From positions 48,575,788 to 48,639,787 of the forward strand of contig CM066039.1 in NCBI GenBank assembly GCA_033557465.1: a DNA stretch of 64,000 nt. Direction: 5' to 3'. The DNA comes from Ichthyophis bannanicus. Its lineage: Eukaryota > Chordata > Amphibia > Gymnophiona > Ichthyophiidae. Made by a program: the position numbers and the translations under genes. The stretch's first letter is position 1. Each line of letters opens with the position of its first letter. Below are positions 10,739 to 21,626 of the stretch, piece by piece. The notes under the pieces are model-generated. The model saw only the letters and a program-made list of their open reading frames with translations. It was not told the DNA's origin and did not search any database.

Positions 10739-10944
10739 GTAAAAGTATATAATTTTAGCAGAGAGCTAACTATCCGTCTTGAGGCAAGGCAGAGAAAGAA
10801 AAAACTGATCTGGCTAGGGGCGGGCCGGGGAGGTGGGGCCACTCGCACATGCTCAGAACTCTGAGCTCTAGAGAGCACTCCGTCACGGCGCCGTCGGATG
10901 ACGTCACCATGTGTGGCTGACGCATCCTGCTTGTCCTAGGAGAA

Positions 10945-11458
10945 CCAAATAATACCAGGAGTCACTTCAGGATCCAAGCCAATTTATTGTGCACAAGGCT
11001 CAAAGTCAAGCTTCAAAAAGGACTGAGCAATGAAGAACAGGAACAACTTCCTTTTTATATACAAGTTTCACAGTTTGATACAGGCAAACTTTCTATTGGT
11101 CCCAACACCCCCTGCATTTATCCAATCGGGGACCCTCACTGGGCCTAACACCCTGTTCCTCCTTCTCAGGCTATTCTAACAAAGGCTCAGTTTCTAGACA
11201 TAAATACATTCCTACTACAAGGTCATTTTTAGGCTCAGTGAATGTGAGAATGCAAAACACTGGACCATATCTATCATCAGCATAAAAGAATTGAATAAGG
11301 ATTAATACAAACTTATCAAAAGCAGTTTAGAGCGGTTTAAGGCAGATCCTCAGACCTTCACTGACGTTGATCTTTCTCAGCACTACTATTTCTAAGTGGG
11401 GGTGGGGACTCAGGCCTCTCATACATGTACAGGCTATTATATAGGCCATGGCCTACCA
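10945..11458 (-). repeat. LTR-like sequence (possible solo LTR)
   Basis: Read on the minus strand, the segment begins TGTGGTAGGCC. It has a TATA-like TATATAAAAAGG at 11050-11061 and an AATAAA at 10983-10988 followed by a short tail, the U3-R-U5 order of an LTR. The far end near 10945 abuts DIRS 2 and does not close with a canonical CA, so it may be truncated or its border misjudged. No internal retroviral gene is seen. Confidence 0.4.
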
Positions 11459-11459
11459 C

Positions 11460-11640
11460 AGTTAGTGGCTGAATATTATCGCTGACTGGATATTCCGCAC
11501 CAGACAATATCCAGTGTTTGGTGCCGAATATCCAATTTCACCTTTGCCTGTGGCGGCCAAGTTATTTACAAATGCTGACCACTGTGGGCTGAATATCAGT
11601 CCCCACATGCTTGTCTGCTGGATATGCACCTGTGGCTTTT
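11460..11640 (+). repeat. Dispersed GAATAT-rich repeat, second copy
   Basis: The start GTTAGTGGCTGAATATTAT and the next 80 bases nearly match 2967-3060, on the other side of DIRS 2. Both contain several GAATAT or GATATTC words. A related family occurs at 25690-26110. It has no coding capacity. Confidence 0.5.
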
Positions 11641-11737
11641 TTGTCGTGCCCCCCCCCCCCCCAGTGCAGCACTAGAGGCAAATCCAGGTCAAGGAAGCCA
11701 TCAGTTACAACCAATATCTACTGATTTGTCTTAACAG

Positions 11738-11816
11738 GTTTAAAGCAGTTCTACCAGGCCCAGGTGCTTTGTGATGCCAGCATCATAGCTGAAGGAAGAC
11801 ATTTCCCTTGTCATAA
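11738..11816 (+). CDS. Kelch-like BTB gene, exon 2 (codons 20-46)
   Basis: The acceptor TTAACAG precedes 11738. The exon completes Gly20 and encodes the first BTB strand and helix: FYQAQVLCDASIIAEGRHFP, then CH and two bases of Lys46. It ends at a GTAAGT donor. LCDASI..EGR.FPCHK is the usual opening of a BTB domain (dimerisation and CUL3 contact). Phase 2 joins exon 3. Confidence 0.9.
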
Positions 11817-12214
11817 GTAAGTCCTACTCCTCAGTACAAACGGGCTCTTGAGCTCTTCCCTGCTCCTTCCTATATGAGCTACCTAATTTTCTAGCTAAAT
11901 TTTATTTTATTTCCCCCCCCCCCCCCCCCAATACTGAACATGCCACATACACTCAAATTGAATCCTATCAATATATGGCATATTTTTTTTAAAGATTGCT
12001 GGTTGAACAAAGATCTCTTTAAAGTGTTCATGAAAGAATGACTTTGAGAAGAACGAGGTAATAGGTGGGTTGGATGGATGCTTAGAGGTTCGTTCATTCA
12101 CTTATTAAAACTTGATGTACCGCCCTTAGTGGGGACTCAAATGTTCCCTGAAGAATGTTACAGTAATCTTTGAAGACAAGACTGGCGAAAAGTAGATGTT
12201 CCTCTTTGTAAGAA

Positions 12215-12470
12215 TGTTAATGGGGAGGGGGCAAGAAATTATATCCTGGCAAATCAATTCAAACGCTACTGAAGGGATAGATAGTGACATCTTGAATCTG
12301 GTGGCATGCAGGCTACTAGAAGATCATGCCAGACAGATCTAATCAATGTCTTTGGCTGATTAGAGAATTAGATCAGGGAAATGCATTAGACATGGTATAC
12401 TTTTATTTCCAGCAAAATGAAGATTCTTAAATAACTTGGATGTGTTCCAACATTGTACACTAGATTAGAA
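12215..12470 (+). repeat. CR1/L3-like LINE fragment (RT)
   Basis: Translation with breaks gives reverse-transcriptase-like text (ELDQGNALDMVYFYFQQ). A probable continuation is at 14905-15480. The fragment is decayed and without intact frame. Confidence 0.4.
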
Positions 12471-12497
12471 ACCAGTTGATAAAGCATGATAGTCTTT

Positions 12498-12860
12498 ATC
12501 AAGTCTGCCCATCTACACCACTGCTCAGTTCTACAGTTCCTTCATGTCCCTTAGATTCTGTTTGCTCCATATTTTTTGGAAATTTGCTACAATCCTTGTC
12601 TCCCCTATTTCTGGTGGGAGGCTGTTATATCCACCACCCAAGTTTAGCTCCCTGACCTCTCATTTCAGTTCCTATTTTCCACTAAGATGCCTGCCTCCTG
12701 GGCATTGAGTAGATATGTTGAAATCTTTAACTGTATTCTCACATACTCTGATGGTTATGGATTCTTTTAGTAGCTGCCCTCTTGAACAACTCCATCCAGC
12801 TTATCCTTTTTAACGAGGCAGCCTCCAAAACTATATTCAATACGGCAAATAAAGAACTCT
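12498..12860 (-). repeat. CR1/L3-like LINE 3' region, antisense
   Basis: The words TCTGCCCATC, TACAGTTCCTT and TGGGAGGCTGTTA match in order the sequence at 48640-48880. There the minus strand encodes a CR1-like C-terminus (LRKYFFTNA..LPVE). This copy is more decayed. Confidence 0.45.
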
Positions 12861-12926
12861 AGAGACTCATATGGGTGCAATATTGTCTCCTCCTTTCTGC
12901 AAGCCATTCCTCTCCCTATGCACCTA

Positions 12927-14654
12927 CAGTGGTGTGCAAAAGTCTGGAATCACTTGTGAGTTTTTTGTGTTCATACTTTCTGATGTGTTGTGTGGGTGGG
13001 TTTTTTAATTTTTTTGCTTTAGCCCAGCATATTCATCTTTCTACCACATTTAAAAGGGATACATTTGGCTATTAGAGTTGACTTTTTTTGCATTCCTTGC
13101 TTCCAATTTAAATACTTTACAGACACTGGGAGATAGCTACTGTGATTTTTGTGGATCCTGCATCAAAACTGGATTGAGATTATCCAATATGCACACTATT
13201 TCTGACCAATCAGGAGGCTGGTTTCACTAACCAATCACAATGCAGATATCTAGCCAACAGTCAGCTATAAAAACGCATGGAATTTTTTGAATTTCATATG
13301 CTTTCTTGATCGACCATGAAGATGACTTGGACCCTGATGTTCGTGTGTCCTTCATGAGCAAGGAAGGATTTTCAAGCAGTCAGCCAGGAAAGTTGGTTGC
13401 AGTCAGAGCGCTGTTAAGATTGTACAGAAGAAAGAAATGGGTTCAGTGGTGAACAAGCCTCGTTCAGGTCGTCCACGTGCATCAACATCATGCCAGGACC
13501 GCACACTACGACACATTTCACGGACTAATCAAAAGTTGATCTCTTCAGCTACTTAGAGAGTGGTCAGACAAGAGTGAGGTCAGTGTCAGCTCATCAACAA
13601 TTCATCGTCAGTGCCTGCAGTTTAGTCTCCGGGGCTGCAAAGTACAGAATGTGCCTTTGTATGTCAGTCATCAATGGCTTAACTGGATTGTGTGTGCAAG
13701 AAAGCACTCAACCTGGTCAACAGAAATGTGGGAAAAGGTGCTATTCACTAATGAAAGCACCTTCTGCCTGTTTGGTAACCAGGCCGACACCTAAGTGAGG
13801 AGATTTTTCCTGGAGATGAATTCAAGCCTGAGTGTCTCAACTTCACTGTGAAGCATCCTTTTGAAGGTCATGGTCTGGGGCTGCATGGCTGCCAGTGGTG
13901 TTGGACATCTTCACATTGTCGATGGAATGGTCAACAGGGCCAAATACATCACCATACTGCAAAAGTGCATGGTGCCATCACCACATCAGCTATTTCCTGG
14001 CCAGTTCCTGTTCCAAGATGACAATGCACCCTGCCATCGTTCCAGACAGGTGATCAGCTGTAAGCAGCAGAACATCAAGTCAGTGGACTGGCCTGCCTCG
14101 TCTCCAGATTTGAAGCCAATTGAGAACCTGTGGCACAAGGTGGCCTTGGAAATATCCACGAGGCATCTGACATCAGTGTGAGCTGATTGAGTCACTCATT
14201 GCAGCTTGGAACCGCGTTGTCACCAACGATCACCTTGTCAGAGTGGTTCATTCAATGCTGACAAGGTGCAGTCAGGTGATCAAGAACAAAGGGTGGCCCA
14301 TCAAATACTGAGCCATCACTGACACACAAAAAACGGCTTTTTTTCTAGGCCACATACATTAATTTGAAGGAAACATGGTGTGCATCCCTAATATATTAAA
14401 GCATACTTACAATTGTTGGCCAATGATGTACATTACGTGATTTTCACAGAAAATCTATCAACGGGACAACTATGGGGAACAAACTCAGAAAATAAGGGCC
14501 AAACCAATACTAAAAGTTGGCCATAATAGTCAAATCTATCACTTATCATGAGATACACAGAAAAGGCCACTGGGCGGAAAAAAAATTAAGATATAAGGTC
14601 ATGAAGTTGAAAAATGTCAAATTTACAAGTTATTCTATACTTTGTACACCACTG
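12927..14654 (+). mobile_element. Tc1-like DNA transposon with TA target duplication
   Basis: The left end CAGTGGTGTGCAAAAGTCTG and the right end (reverse complement CAGTGGTGTACAAAGTATAG) form terminal inverted repeats. Both are flanked by TA (12925-12926 and 14655-14656), the Tc1/mariner target. The 1728 bp length is typical of a full Tc1 element. It sits in Kelch intron 2. Confidence 0.9.
13316..14311 (+). pseudogene. Tc1-like transposase, broken
   Basis: This is a cut-and-paste transposase of the DDE family. The N-terminal helix-turn-helix part (13316-13560) and core are recognisable but frameshifted. The best preserved part, 13861-14181, shows MVWGCMAASGVGHL, FQDDNAPCH with the second Asp, and DWPASSPDLKPIENLW with the last acidic residue. 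A stop shortly after SDLKPIENLW and several upstream breaks make it non-functional; the natural end is near 14311. Confidence 0.85.
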
Positions 14655-14904
14655 TAAAGCATCCTAATGGCTTTTGCTGTTTGTCTTGTATGTCTATCTT
14701 TCTCAAGACCATCAGATAATTTCACCCTTGAAATCTTCTTCTTGTTTTGTGCATAACACTTAACCTCCCTATACTTTAACTCTCTCTTTGGTTTTGCAGC
14801 CTAATGCACGATCCTACACTTTTTTTCATTTAAATCTTTGCTACCAAATCTAGACTGTCTCAAGCATCAGTAGATCCCTTCTCGTGTCTTCCACATTTTG
14901 TAGG

Positions 14905-15480
14905 ATGTCTAGATAAGCACAGTAATCAGTGGAGTACCTCAGGGATGGGTTGTGAGGCCATTTCTATTCGGTGTCTTGAGTGATTAGTGCAGAGGGTTAG
15001 ACAGCTAACATTACCTCTTTCCAAATGATACTATGATCTGAAATAAAGTGAATACCCATGAGGGAACAGGCAGAACGAAGTACAATTTGAGAAAGTTGCC
15101 TGCTTGGCAATTCAGATTTTAATGCAGAAAAATAAAATCTATATCTACACACGCCGCGAGTGCAAAAATCTGATGGAGCTGTACACAATGTAGGACTGAA
15201 GCTGATGTCCATAGACAAGGTGCGAGACCTTGGAGTTAACAGATCTTGGTGATATAAGGGTAGTGAAACAGTGTGATAGAGCAGTAACCGAAGCCAAAGG
15301 GATGTTGGGATGAACAAGGCCAGACATAACCAGTAGGAAAGCCTTGGTGCAGGTCTCTGAGACCCCTCTTAGAATATTGTCCAGTTCTGTAGGCCATTCC
15401 TTCAAATGGATAAAGAGAAGACAGTCCAGAAAGGCTACCAAAATAGGGCTGGGTTTACACCAAAAGTCCTATGAAATAAA
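14905..15480 (+). repeat. CR1/L3-like LINE fragment (RT palm and thumb)
   Basis: GVPQG-like coding (GGAGTACCTCAGGG near 14931) marks the RT palm. The text AKGMLG.., TSRKALVQVSETPLRILS and FKWIKRRQSRKAT resembles the end of a CR1-group ORF2. Breaks are frequent. It is probably the same insertion as 12215-12470, separated by later insertions. Confidence 0.5.
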
Positions 15481-15859
15481 GACTCGGAGCACTGACTGCA
15501 TATAACCTTTTAAAGGAAGAACAGCCCATATCAGAGAAAATCAAATAGGGTAAAACGATTAATGCACAAAAAGCATTCTTATTCAGAGGAAATAATACTT
15601 TCAAACAAGAAGTATAGGCTGAGAAGCAGCATGAGTAACTATTTCTTTAGAGGTCCTAAATGCATGGCATGACTTAAAGGGAGAAGAGGCAAAGACAAAC
15701 AATTACAATGCAAGAAAACATTAGACTAGCAAAAAGGATTCCTGTTTATGAAGAAATGAGAGGAAAGCCAGGGATCAAGCAAGGAGTATGACGCTGCTCC
15801 ATGAATGAAGCGGAGTAGACAGACCTTAAGTACCAGTATGTTCTATGTTCTCTCTATAG

Positions 15860-16087
15860 AGTTGTGATGGCAGCAGTCAGCCCATATTTCCAGGCAATGT
15901 TCAGCAGCCCCCTGAAGGAATCCCTGGATGGAGAAGTTCAGCTCCAGGATGTTTCCTCTTCTGTTATCCAGAATATATTGACTTACATTTACATGGGGCA
16001 CGTGGTACTGTCCCTGGACACAGCAGAGCAACTCTTCTCTACTGCCAGCCGACTGCAGATACTCCCACTGCTGGATCATTGCTGCAG
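15860..16087 (+). CDS. Kelch-like BTB gene, exon 3 (codons 46-122, rest of BTB)
   Basis: The acceptor CTCTATAG precedes 15860. One base completes Lys46, giving CHKVVMAAVSPYFQAMF across the junction, the classical BTB helix. The exon goes on with the BTB core (NILTYIYMGHVVLSLDTAEQ, then ASRLQILPLLDHCC) and ends with AG of Ser122 at a GTGACA donor. The open frame and perfect phase support a live gene. Confidence 0.92.
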
Positions 16088-16323
16088 GTGACAGCAAACG
16101 TGGCACTAAGCATACATGAGCTAGAAAGTCCCATGCGCATGCTCCTTTCTACCCAAGTAATGTATAGGATGGTTAGAGAACGGATACATCAAGAGACAAC
16201 AGAATGCAGAGATGCAATCAATTAAAATAATCCCTAATAAGCTCCCTTAGTTTCTGAACTGTATTGAACTTTAGCAGAAAGTGTCCAACATTATTTAATG
16301 TGACCCTATGCTTTTGTCAAAGC

Positions 16324-16518
16324 AATACCAAAATCAAGACCCCCAATAAATCAAAGGCGATGAAGAAACATTTAAAGAATGCTGGAATTATTTAGCAAAG
16401 GGTGCAACATATCCACTCTTTATCAATAAGTCCTCCATTTTAATTGTTTAGCATAATATTGTGGGGGGGGTTAATCTTAAAGTACTTATCTCCATAAGGA
16501 GGAGTGCAGCAGAAAAGC
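16324..16518. repeat. Foldback (palindromic) element, left piece
   Basis: This piece is the inverted counterpart of 23350-23553 (shared words include CCAATAAA, GATGAAGAAACATTTAAAGAATG and ATATCCACTCT, split here for length). The rest of the element is at 23166-23553. The L1 at 16519-23165 split it. It ends with the 12 bp L1 target duplication at 16507-16518. Confidence 0.75.
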
Positions 16519-16879
16519 TTTTTTTTATTTGTATTTTTATTAGCACCCAACACAACACACACAGCACAACTTAATCCGTGAACCCCCCCCACATATATAT
16601 ATATACCAATATACATTCGTAACATCAATAACATTTACCAGTGGGAGAGGCCCCTGTTCCTAGTGCTACTCCATATATTTTCCATTTAATCCAGAAACCC
16701 TCCCATGTACCCGTTACACATCGTATACAATTTACAATTTAACCCCATTTCTAACACTGTACATTAGCCCAATCATACATTCTCCATGCCCCCCACCCAT
16801 CCTTCCACATTCTACTAACCGCTCGCCCACCCACCGGGCAGTGAGTCTTAGTGTGTACCGCACCGGCATAATGACCACA

Positions 16880-16965
16880 AAGATCACACTTCCCCTCCCC
16901 CCCTCTCCCCCCCCCCCCCATCCCGTACTACCCCCCACCCCCACCAAGCCCCCAACCCTCCATCA
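16880..16965 (-). repeat. G-rich polypurine tract in the L1 3' UTR
   Basis: On the element's sense strand this is a run of G blocks separated by A or T, seen as C-rich sequence here. It can form G-quadruplexes in principle. A G-rich tract in the 3' UTR is a known feature of mammalian L1. Confidence 0.6.
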
Positions 16966-17030
16966 GCATTCTTCAAAACCTGTCCTCCTCCCAGACCACC
17001 AGTTGGTGAGATCTCCTGTCCGCATACCCC

Positions 17031-20000
17031 TCACCGGTAAACTGACCAGGAGCAATCTGTACAGGCCTCTACAACCATATTGGCAATATGTAAAAGCCCC
17101 ACCCAGAACCTCTGCGATGTAATATGATGAGACATAATATAAACCCCTCTAGCCCTACCCCCTTCATTGAACACAGCATTCCTACTCCCCACCATCATTC
17201 TCCAACCCCCCCCCCTCTCTACCCTCCATTGTTCATATCTTTCCCACACCTTATTATATCGTGGAACAGTATGTTTTTGATGGGCTTCTATCGCACAGTA
17301 CCCCCAAAGCTGCTCCAATCGCCCCACCACCTCCGCTAAGGGGGGAACATCCTGTTTCTTCCACCAACTGAGAAGACACATCCGCCCTGCAATTACACAG
17401 TACCCCTGTAATTTCCCCCTGTCCCTCCCACCTTCTCCCGTCCCCCCTTCATTCAATATCACCATACTAGGGGTAAAGCCGGCCTGCACCCCTGTGATGC
17501 CTTCTGTGAGTCTTTCCACCCCACACCAATATTCCTGAACTACCGGACAGCCCCACACCATATGCAGCAAGTCTCCCCTAGCCCCACACCCCTTCCAACA
17601 CTGATCCGAACTAGCAGGGTATAAAGCATGTAGCCACACCGGGGTCCAATACATTCTCAGCCTTAGCTTATAGCTGTTTTCCAACATTGCTGTTCCCGGT
17701 GCTAATTTATGAGTTCTGATATAGATTCTATCCCACCTCTCCCCGTCCCATTGTCCCCCCAGGTCTTCCTCCCACTGCCTCTGGCCCCGCATGACCCCTT
17801 GCTCGAATTCCCCCAGAATTTTGTATGACTTCGATATAATCCTAGTTGGCATCCCTGAACCCCCCCATCTCCTCAAAGGGCGTAGGTTTCGCCATCCAGT
17901 CGCGCTTCACCTCCTGCCTCTGAAGCCAGTACCACAAACTAACATAAGCATATCGTTCATGCCTCTCCAAACAGTACTTTCGCTGCAACTCCTCAAAGCC
18001 TCTAATCCTCCCCCATCCCCCACCAATTGTCCCAACATCCATAACCCTTTCTCCCACCATCTCCTAAAGACCCCTGCCTCCTCCCCCATCCTACCCTTCA
18101 TTGCTATCTTAATTGGAGTTTCTCGAGAGTATTGCTTCCCCCCTAACAGGTACCCCTTCCATTTCATCCAAACCTGTCTGGTAAGTTCTCGGTAGGGGTT
18201 CTCTTCTCCCCGCCGCTTCCCCCTCTGTCCCCGCCTCCCCCTCCATCCCCACCAACCCAGGCCTCTCCACCCCCTCCTTCCAAGCAAATAGGGCCCGAAG
18301 TTGCGCCGCTTCATAATACCGGAGCAAAGATGGAACCCCCAACCCCCCCTCCTGTTTAGGCCTATACATGGTCGCCCTGGCTACTTTTGGGCGTTTTTCC
18401 GTCCCAAATATATTGCAGCAACAAATTTTGCATCCTAGCTATGTCCTGTCGGACCAGCCGATACGGCAATGACATATAAACAAACAACAACCTTGGAAGA
18501 ACATTCATTTTTACTACTGCAATACGCCCCATCCAAGACAAATACAACCCCTCCACCGTGATAAGTCCTGCCTTATATTCTCGACCAGCCCCTGATAGTT
18601 CCATTGCTTAATCTTAAATAGAGGCGTCCCCAACTGGATCCCCAGATACCTGAAACTCCCCTTCACCCACCTAAATTTAAAGTGATGCCGCAGGCTCTCT
18701 TCCACCCTGGGCGCCAGATTGAATCCCAGCAGTTCTGTTTTCCCTTGATTAATTTTATATCCCGCTAAGCGGCTGTACCTTTGTATCGCCGTCATTAGCA
18801 CTTGTAGCGTTGTAAGCGGTTGCGTCAAAGTAAAGACAACATCATCTGCAAATAGGCCAATCTTTTCCTCCTGCCCACCTATCTGTACTCCCTTAATGTC
18901 CCCCATTCGCCTAATATATGCCGCCAACGGCTCTATAGCCAAGGCAAACAGCAAGGGTGACAGCGGACAGCCCTGTCTGGTACCTCTATGTAGCTCAAAA
19001 CTCTCCGAATACCCCCTGTTAACCCAAACCCTAGCGCACGGGCTCTGATATAGAGCTCTGATCCATCTAACATACTTCCCTCCAAACCCCATTTTTTCCA
19101 ACACTTGAAACATAAAGGACCACTCCACCCGATCAAAAGCCTTTTCCGCGTCTACGGTGATTAACACCGCCTCTTCTTTAGTACGCTGTAGTTGCCACAT
19201 AATAATCAAAATCTTTCGCACATTATCACTACCCTGACGCCCCTTCACAAAGCCCGTCTGATCCGGATGGATCAAGTGCGGCACTATATCCTGGATACGG
19301 TTGGCCAAGATTTTTGCCAATATTTTTTTGCATCCAGATTTATTAAAGAAATGGGCCGGTACGAGCCACAAACCCCCTTATCCTTGCCTGGTTTCGGCAA
19401 CACCGTTATGCTGGCCTCCGCCATTGTGCGCGGGAGGCCCTCCCCCTGAAGCACCTTATTAACTACCTTGGTAAATATGGGTGTAATCTGTTCCGACATA
19501 ACCTTATAAAATTTTGCCGTGTACCCGTCCAACCCTGGTGCCTTTCCCAGTTTCAACGTGTTTATAGCCCTCCTCACCTCCTCCTCCTGAATCTCCCGCC
19601 CAAGATGCTCTCGTTCCTCCTCCGTAACCTGTGACAGACCACATTCCTCCAGAAACTCCGCAGTGTCCCTCTCTCCCACCCCCAGTTCACTTTCATACAG
19701 AGTCCTATAGTACTCCCGAAACACCCCCCCTAATTCCCTTGGCGTGTTGGACCCACTCACCTTTATTGCTCCTAATACCCGCAACATGCCCTGCTTGCCT
19801 CCGCCCCTTCAAGCGACTGGCTAACACCCTTCCCGCCCGATTCCCCCCTTTGAAATGGGCCTGCTTTAAGACTGCCAGTTGGAATGCTATCTCTTGGGCC
19901 CGCAGTTTACTCAACTCCCCTCTCACCCTTTGTATCTCCGTGAGGGTACCTGGATCTGCCACCCTCTGATGCACCCCCTCTAATCGCCGCAGCTGTTGCA

Positions 20001-20925
20001 ATAAGCCACGTTCCTTGGCCCCTTTTGCACGTTTTACCCGCACCCCCAACCCAACCAGCTGTCCTCTAATCACCGCCTTTAAACCATCCCAAAGCACCCC
20101 CATAGACACCTCCCCCGTATCATTTAGCTGGAGATAGTCCTTTATATGAGCCTTAAGCTTCTCCACATGTTTCTCCTCCTCCAGCAAAGAATTGTTAAGT
20201 CTCCAGAATTTTAAGCTATCATCTTTCCTTCCTATCTCAAAGCGCGCACTCACTGGGGCATGATCTGACCATGTTCCACCTCCTGCACTCTGTCCAACCA
20301 GATTCCTCCCCCCCAAAGCATGTCCAACCTACTATAAGAGCTATGCACGGGTGAGTAGTAAGTATATTTCCGTTCCCCCGGATGCCAACTTCTCCACAGA
20401 TCCACCAAGCCCAACCGCTCTCGCAATGCATGTAAGCTTCTTCTATCCCCCCTTCCTCCTCCCCCCCTGCCCCCCACTTGTGTCAATCCTAGGGTTACAC
20501 GTTAAATTGAAGTCCCCCCCCCCCCCATGATTATTGGAGTGCTCCCAAGTCCTTCCAATTCCTTCAAAAGTTGCTCGTACATCTCCCCCTGCTTCTCATT
20601 AGGACCATACAGACTAATCACCCAGACCACCTCCTCTTCCATTTGCAATAATACCCCCACCCATCTCCCTCCTTTCCCCCGTCTAACTTCCTTCACCATA
20701 GTGTGGTACTCGCCCACCCCCCCCTTTCCGAGAATTTAATCTCTGGCCCGCCAGAACTACCTTGGGGAATTGCCTAGATTCCAACAAGTATTTCTGCCCC
20801 ACCCGCAAATGCGTTTCTTGTATGCACATAATATCTACCCCCATCCTTTTACCCTCTCTCCCCACCAACTGGCATTTCTGTCGTGTTCTCAACCCCTTCA
20901 CATTTAAGGTCATAATATTTAACAT
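17031..20925 (-). pseudogene. L1 ORF2: endonuclease and reverse transcriptase, several frameshifts
   Basis: ORF2 nicks the target and reverse-transcribes the element RNA. From MLNIMTLNVKGLRTRQK at 20925 come the APE motifs: Asn in LNVKGL, MCIQETHL (Glu), ISLYGPN, HSSYSRLDMLW and SDHAPVSARFEI (SDH). RT follows with KAPGLDGYTAKFYK, YRPISLINLD, AFDRVEWSFMF, RQGCPLSPLLFALAIEPLA and catalytic FADDVVF. The C-terminus has the Cys/His block CWKGCGARGDLLHMVWGCPV. At least eight frame changes split it, one at the C run near 20515, so it is not active. Confidence 0.9.
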
Positions 20926-20929
20926 TCTA

Positions 20930-21350
20930 TGTTTCCCATACCCCCCTCCCTCCCTCCCTCCCCCTGCTCCTCCTCCTCCTTCCCCCCCCCCCCTCATATC
21001 GCGCACCTCTTTCGACCCCCTCCCTCCCCATCCCATCCTCCGTCCCTTCCAGAGGATAACTCAGGAGTAGCGTGCCCCCTTACCATCCCCAGCCTTACGC
21101 CTTTACACACCCCTACCCCCCCACCTCCATCCTGCTCTCCCCCCTCCTCTCATCTGTACCCTCTTCCCCCCCTTCCCTCTCCATATGCCCTCCTACTTCC
21201 TCGCTACCCTCTCCCTCCCTCCCTGTCTTATACCTCCCTCCCGTTACCCATCCACCTCACCACCCTCCTCCCCCTCCCATCCTCCTACTCCCTCCCCCTC
21301 CCCACTGCCACCGCTCCCCCCCCCACCCTCCTCTCCCCCAAGTGCTTTAC
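20930..21350 (-). repeat. G-rich purine tract between L1 ORF1 and ORF2
   Basis: About 400 bases are almost pure pyrimidine on the plus strand (CCCT, CCTCC and CCCCCC words), hence G/A-rich on the L1 sense strand. It sits between ORF1 and ORF2, beside the ORF2 start. Frames across it are low-complexity Pro/Ser or Gly/Glu text and are not genes. Confidence 0.8.
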
Positions 21351-21626
21351 AAAATACCTGTTTTTTACTTATAAAAGCATTCTTAAAGACAGCATTCCTC
21401 CACCACCCTGCAACTCTTAAACCAACATGTTAACAGTCCCCAATTTTTTTCAAGTGACTTCCATCCGCTGGTCCTCTTGCAGCTCCTGTCCAGATCGCGT
21501 CGCTCTGATTCTTCCGCACTCTGGGCTGCCTTCCCTCTGCCCCTGCTGTCCTCCAATGGAAGAACCTGTCCTCAGGTCAGCCCCCTGGATGCTCAGGCCC
21601 ACGCTCCTGAGAACTTTCATTGCCTC

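Larger units (their letters stand above)
3086..10943 (-). mobile_element. DIRS element 2, full length, split by a LINE
   Basis: This is a DIRS-type retrotransposon on the minus strand within Kelch intron 1. Reading leftwards the order is a 5' terminal repeat (about 10806-10943), a gag-like protein, reverse transcriptase with RNase H, tyrosine recombinase and a 3' hairpin terminal repeat (3086-3400). The two ends are inverted copies: GAGCTCTAGAGAGCACTCCGT near 10868 has its complement near 3176. A block around 3385-3430 is complementary to the extreme 5' end, the internal complementary region expected of DIRS elements. It is interrupted by a LINE at about 7985-9545. Without that insert the length is about 6.3 kb. 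The ends are estimated from repeat homology. Confidence 0.85.

Noticed and set aside
20929..21433. Several overlapping plus-strand frames rich in Pro and Ser
   Set aside because: They are the antisense of the L1 G-rich tract; composition explains them and no homology or codon signal supports genes.
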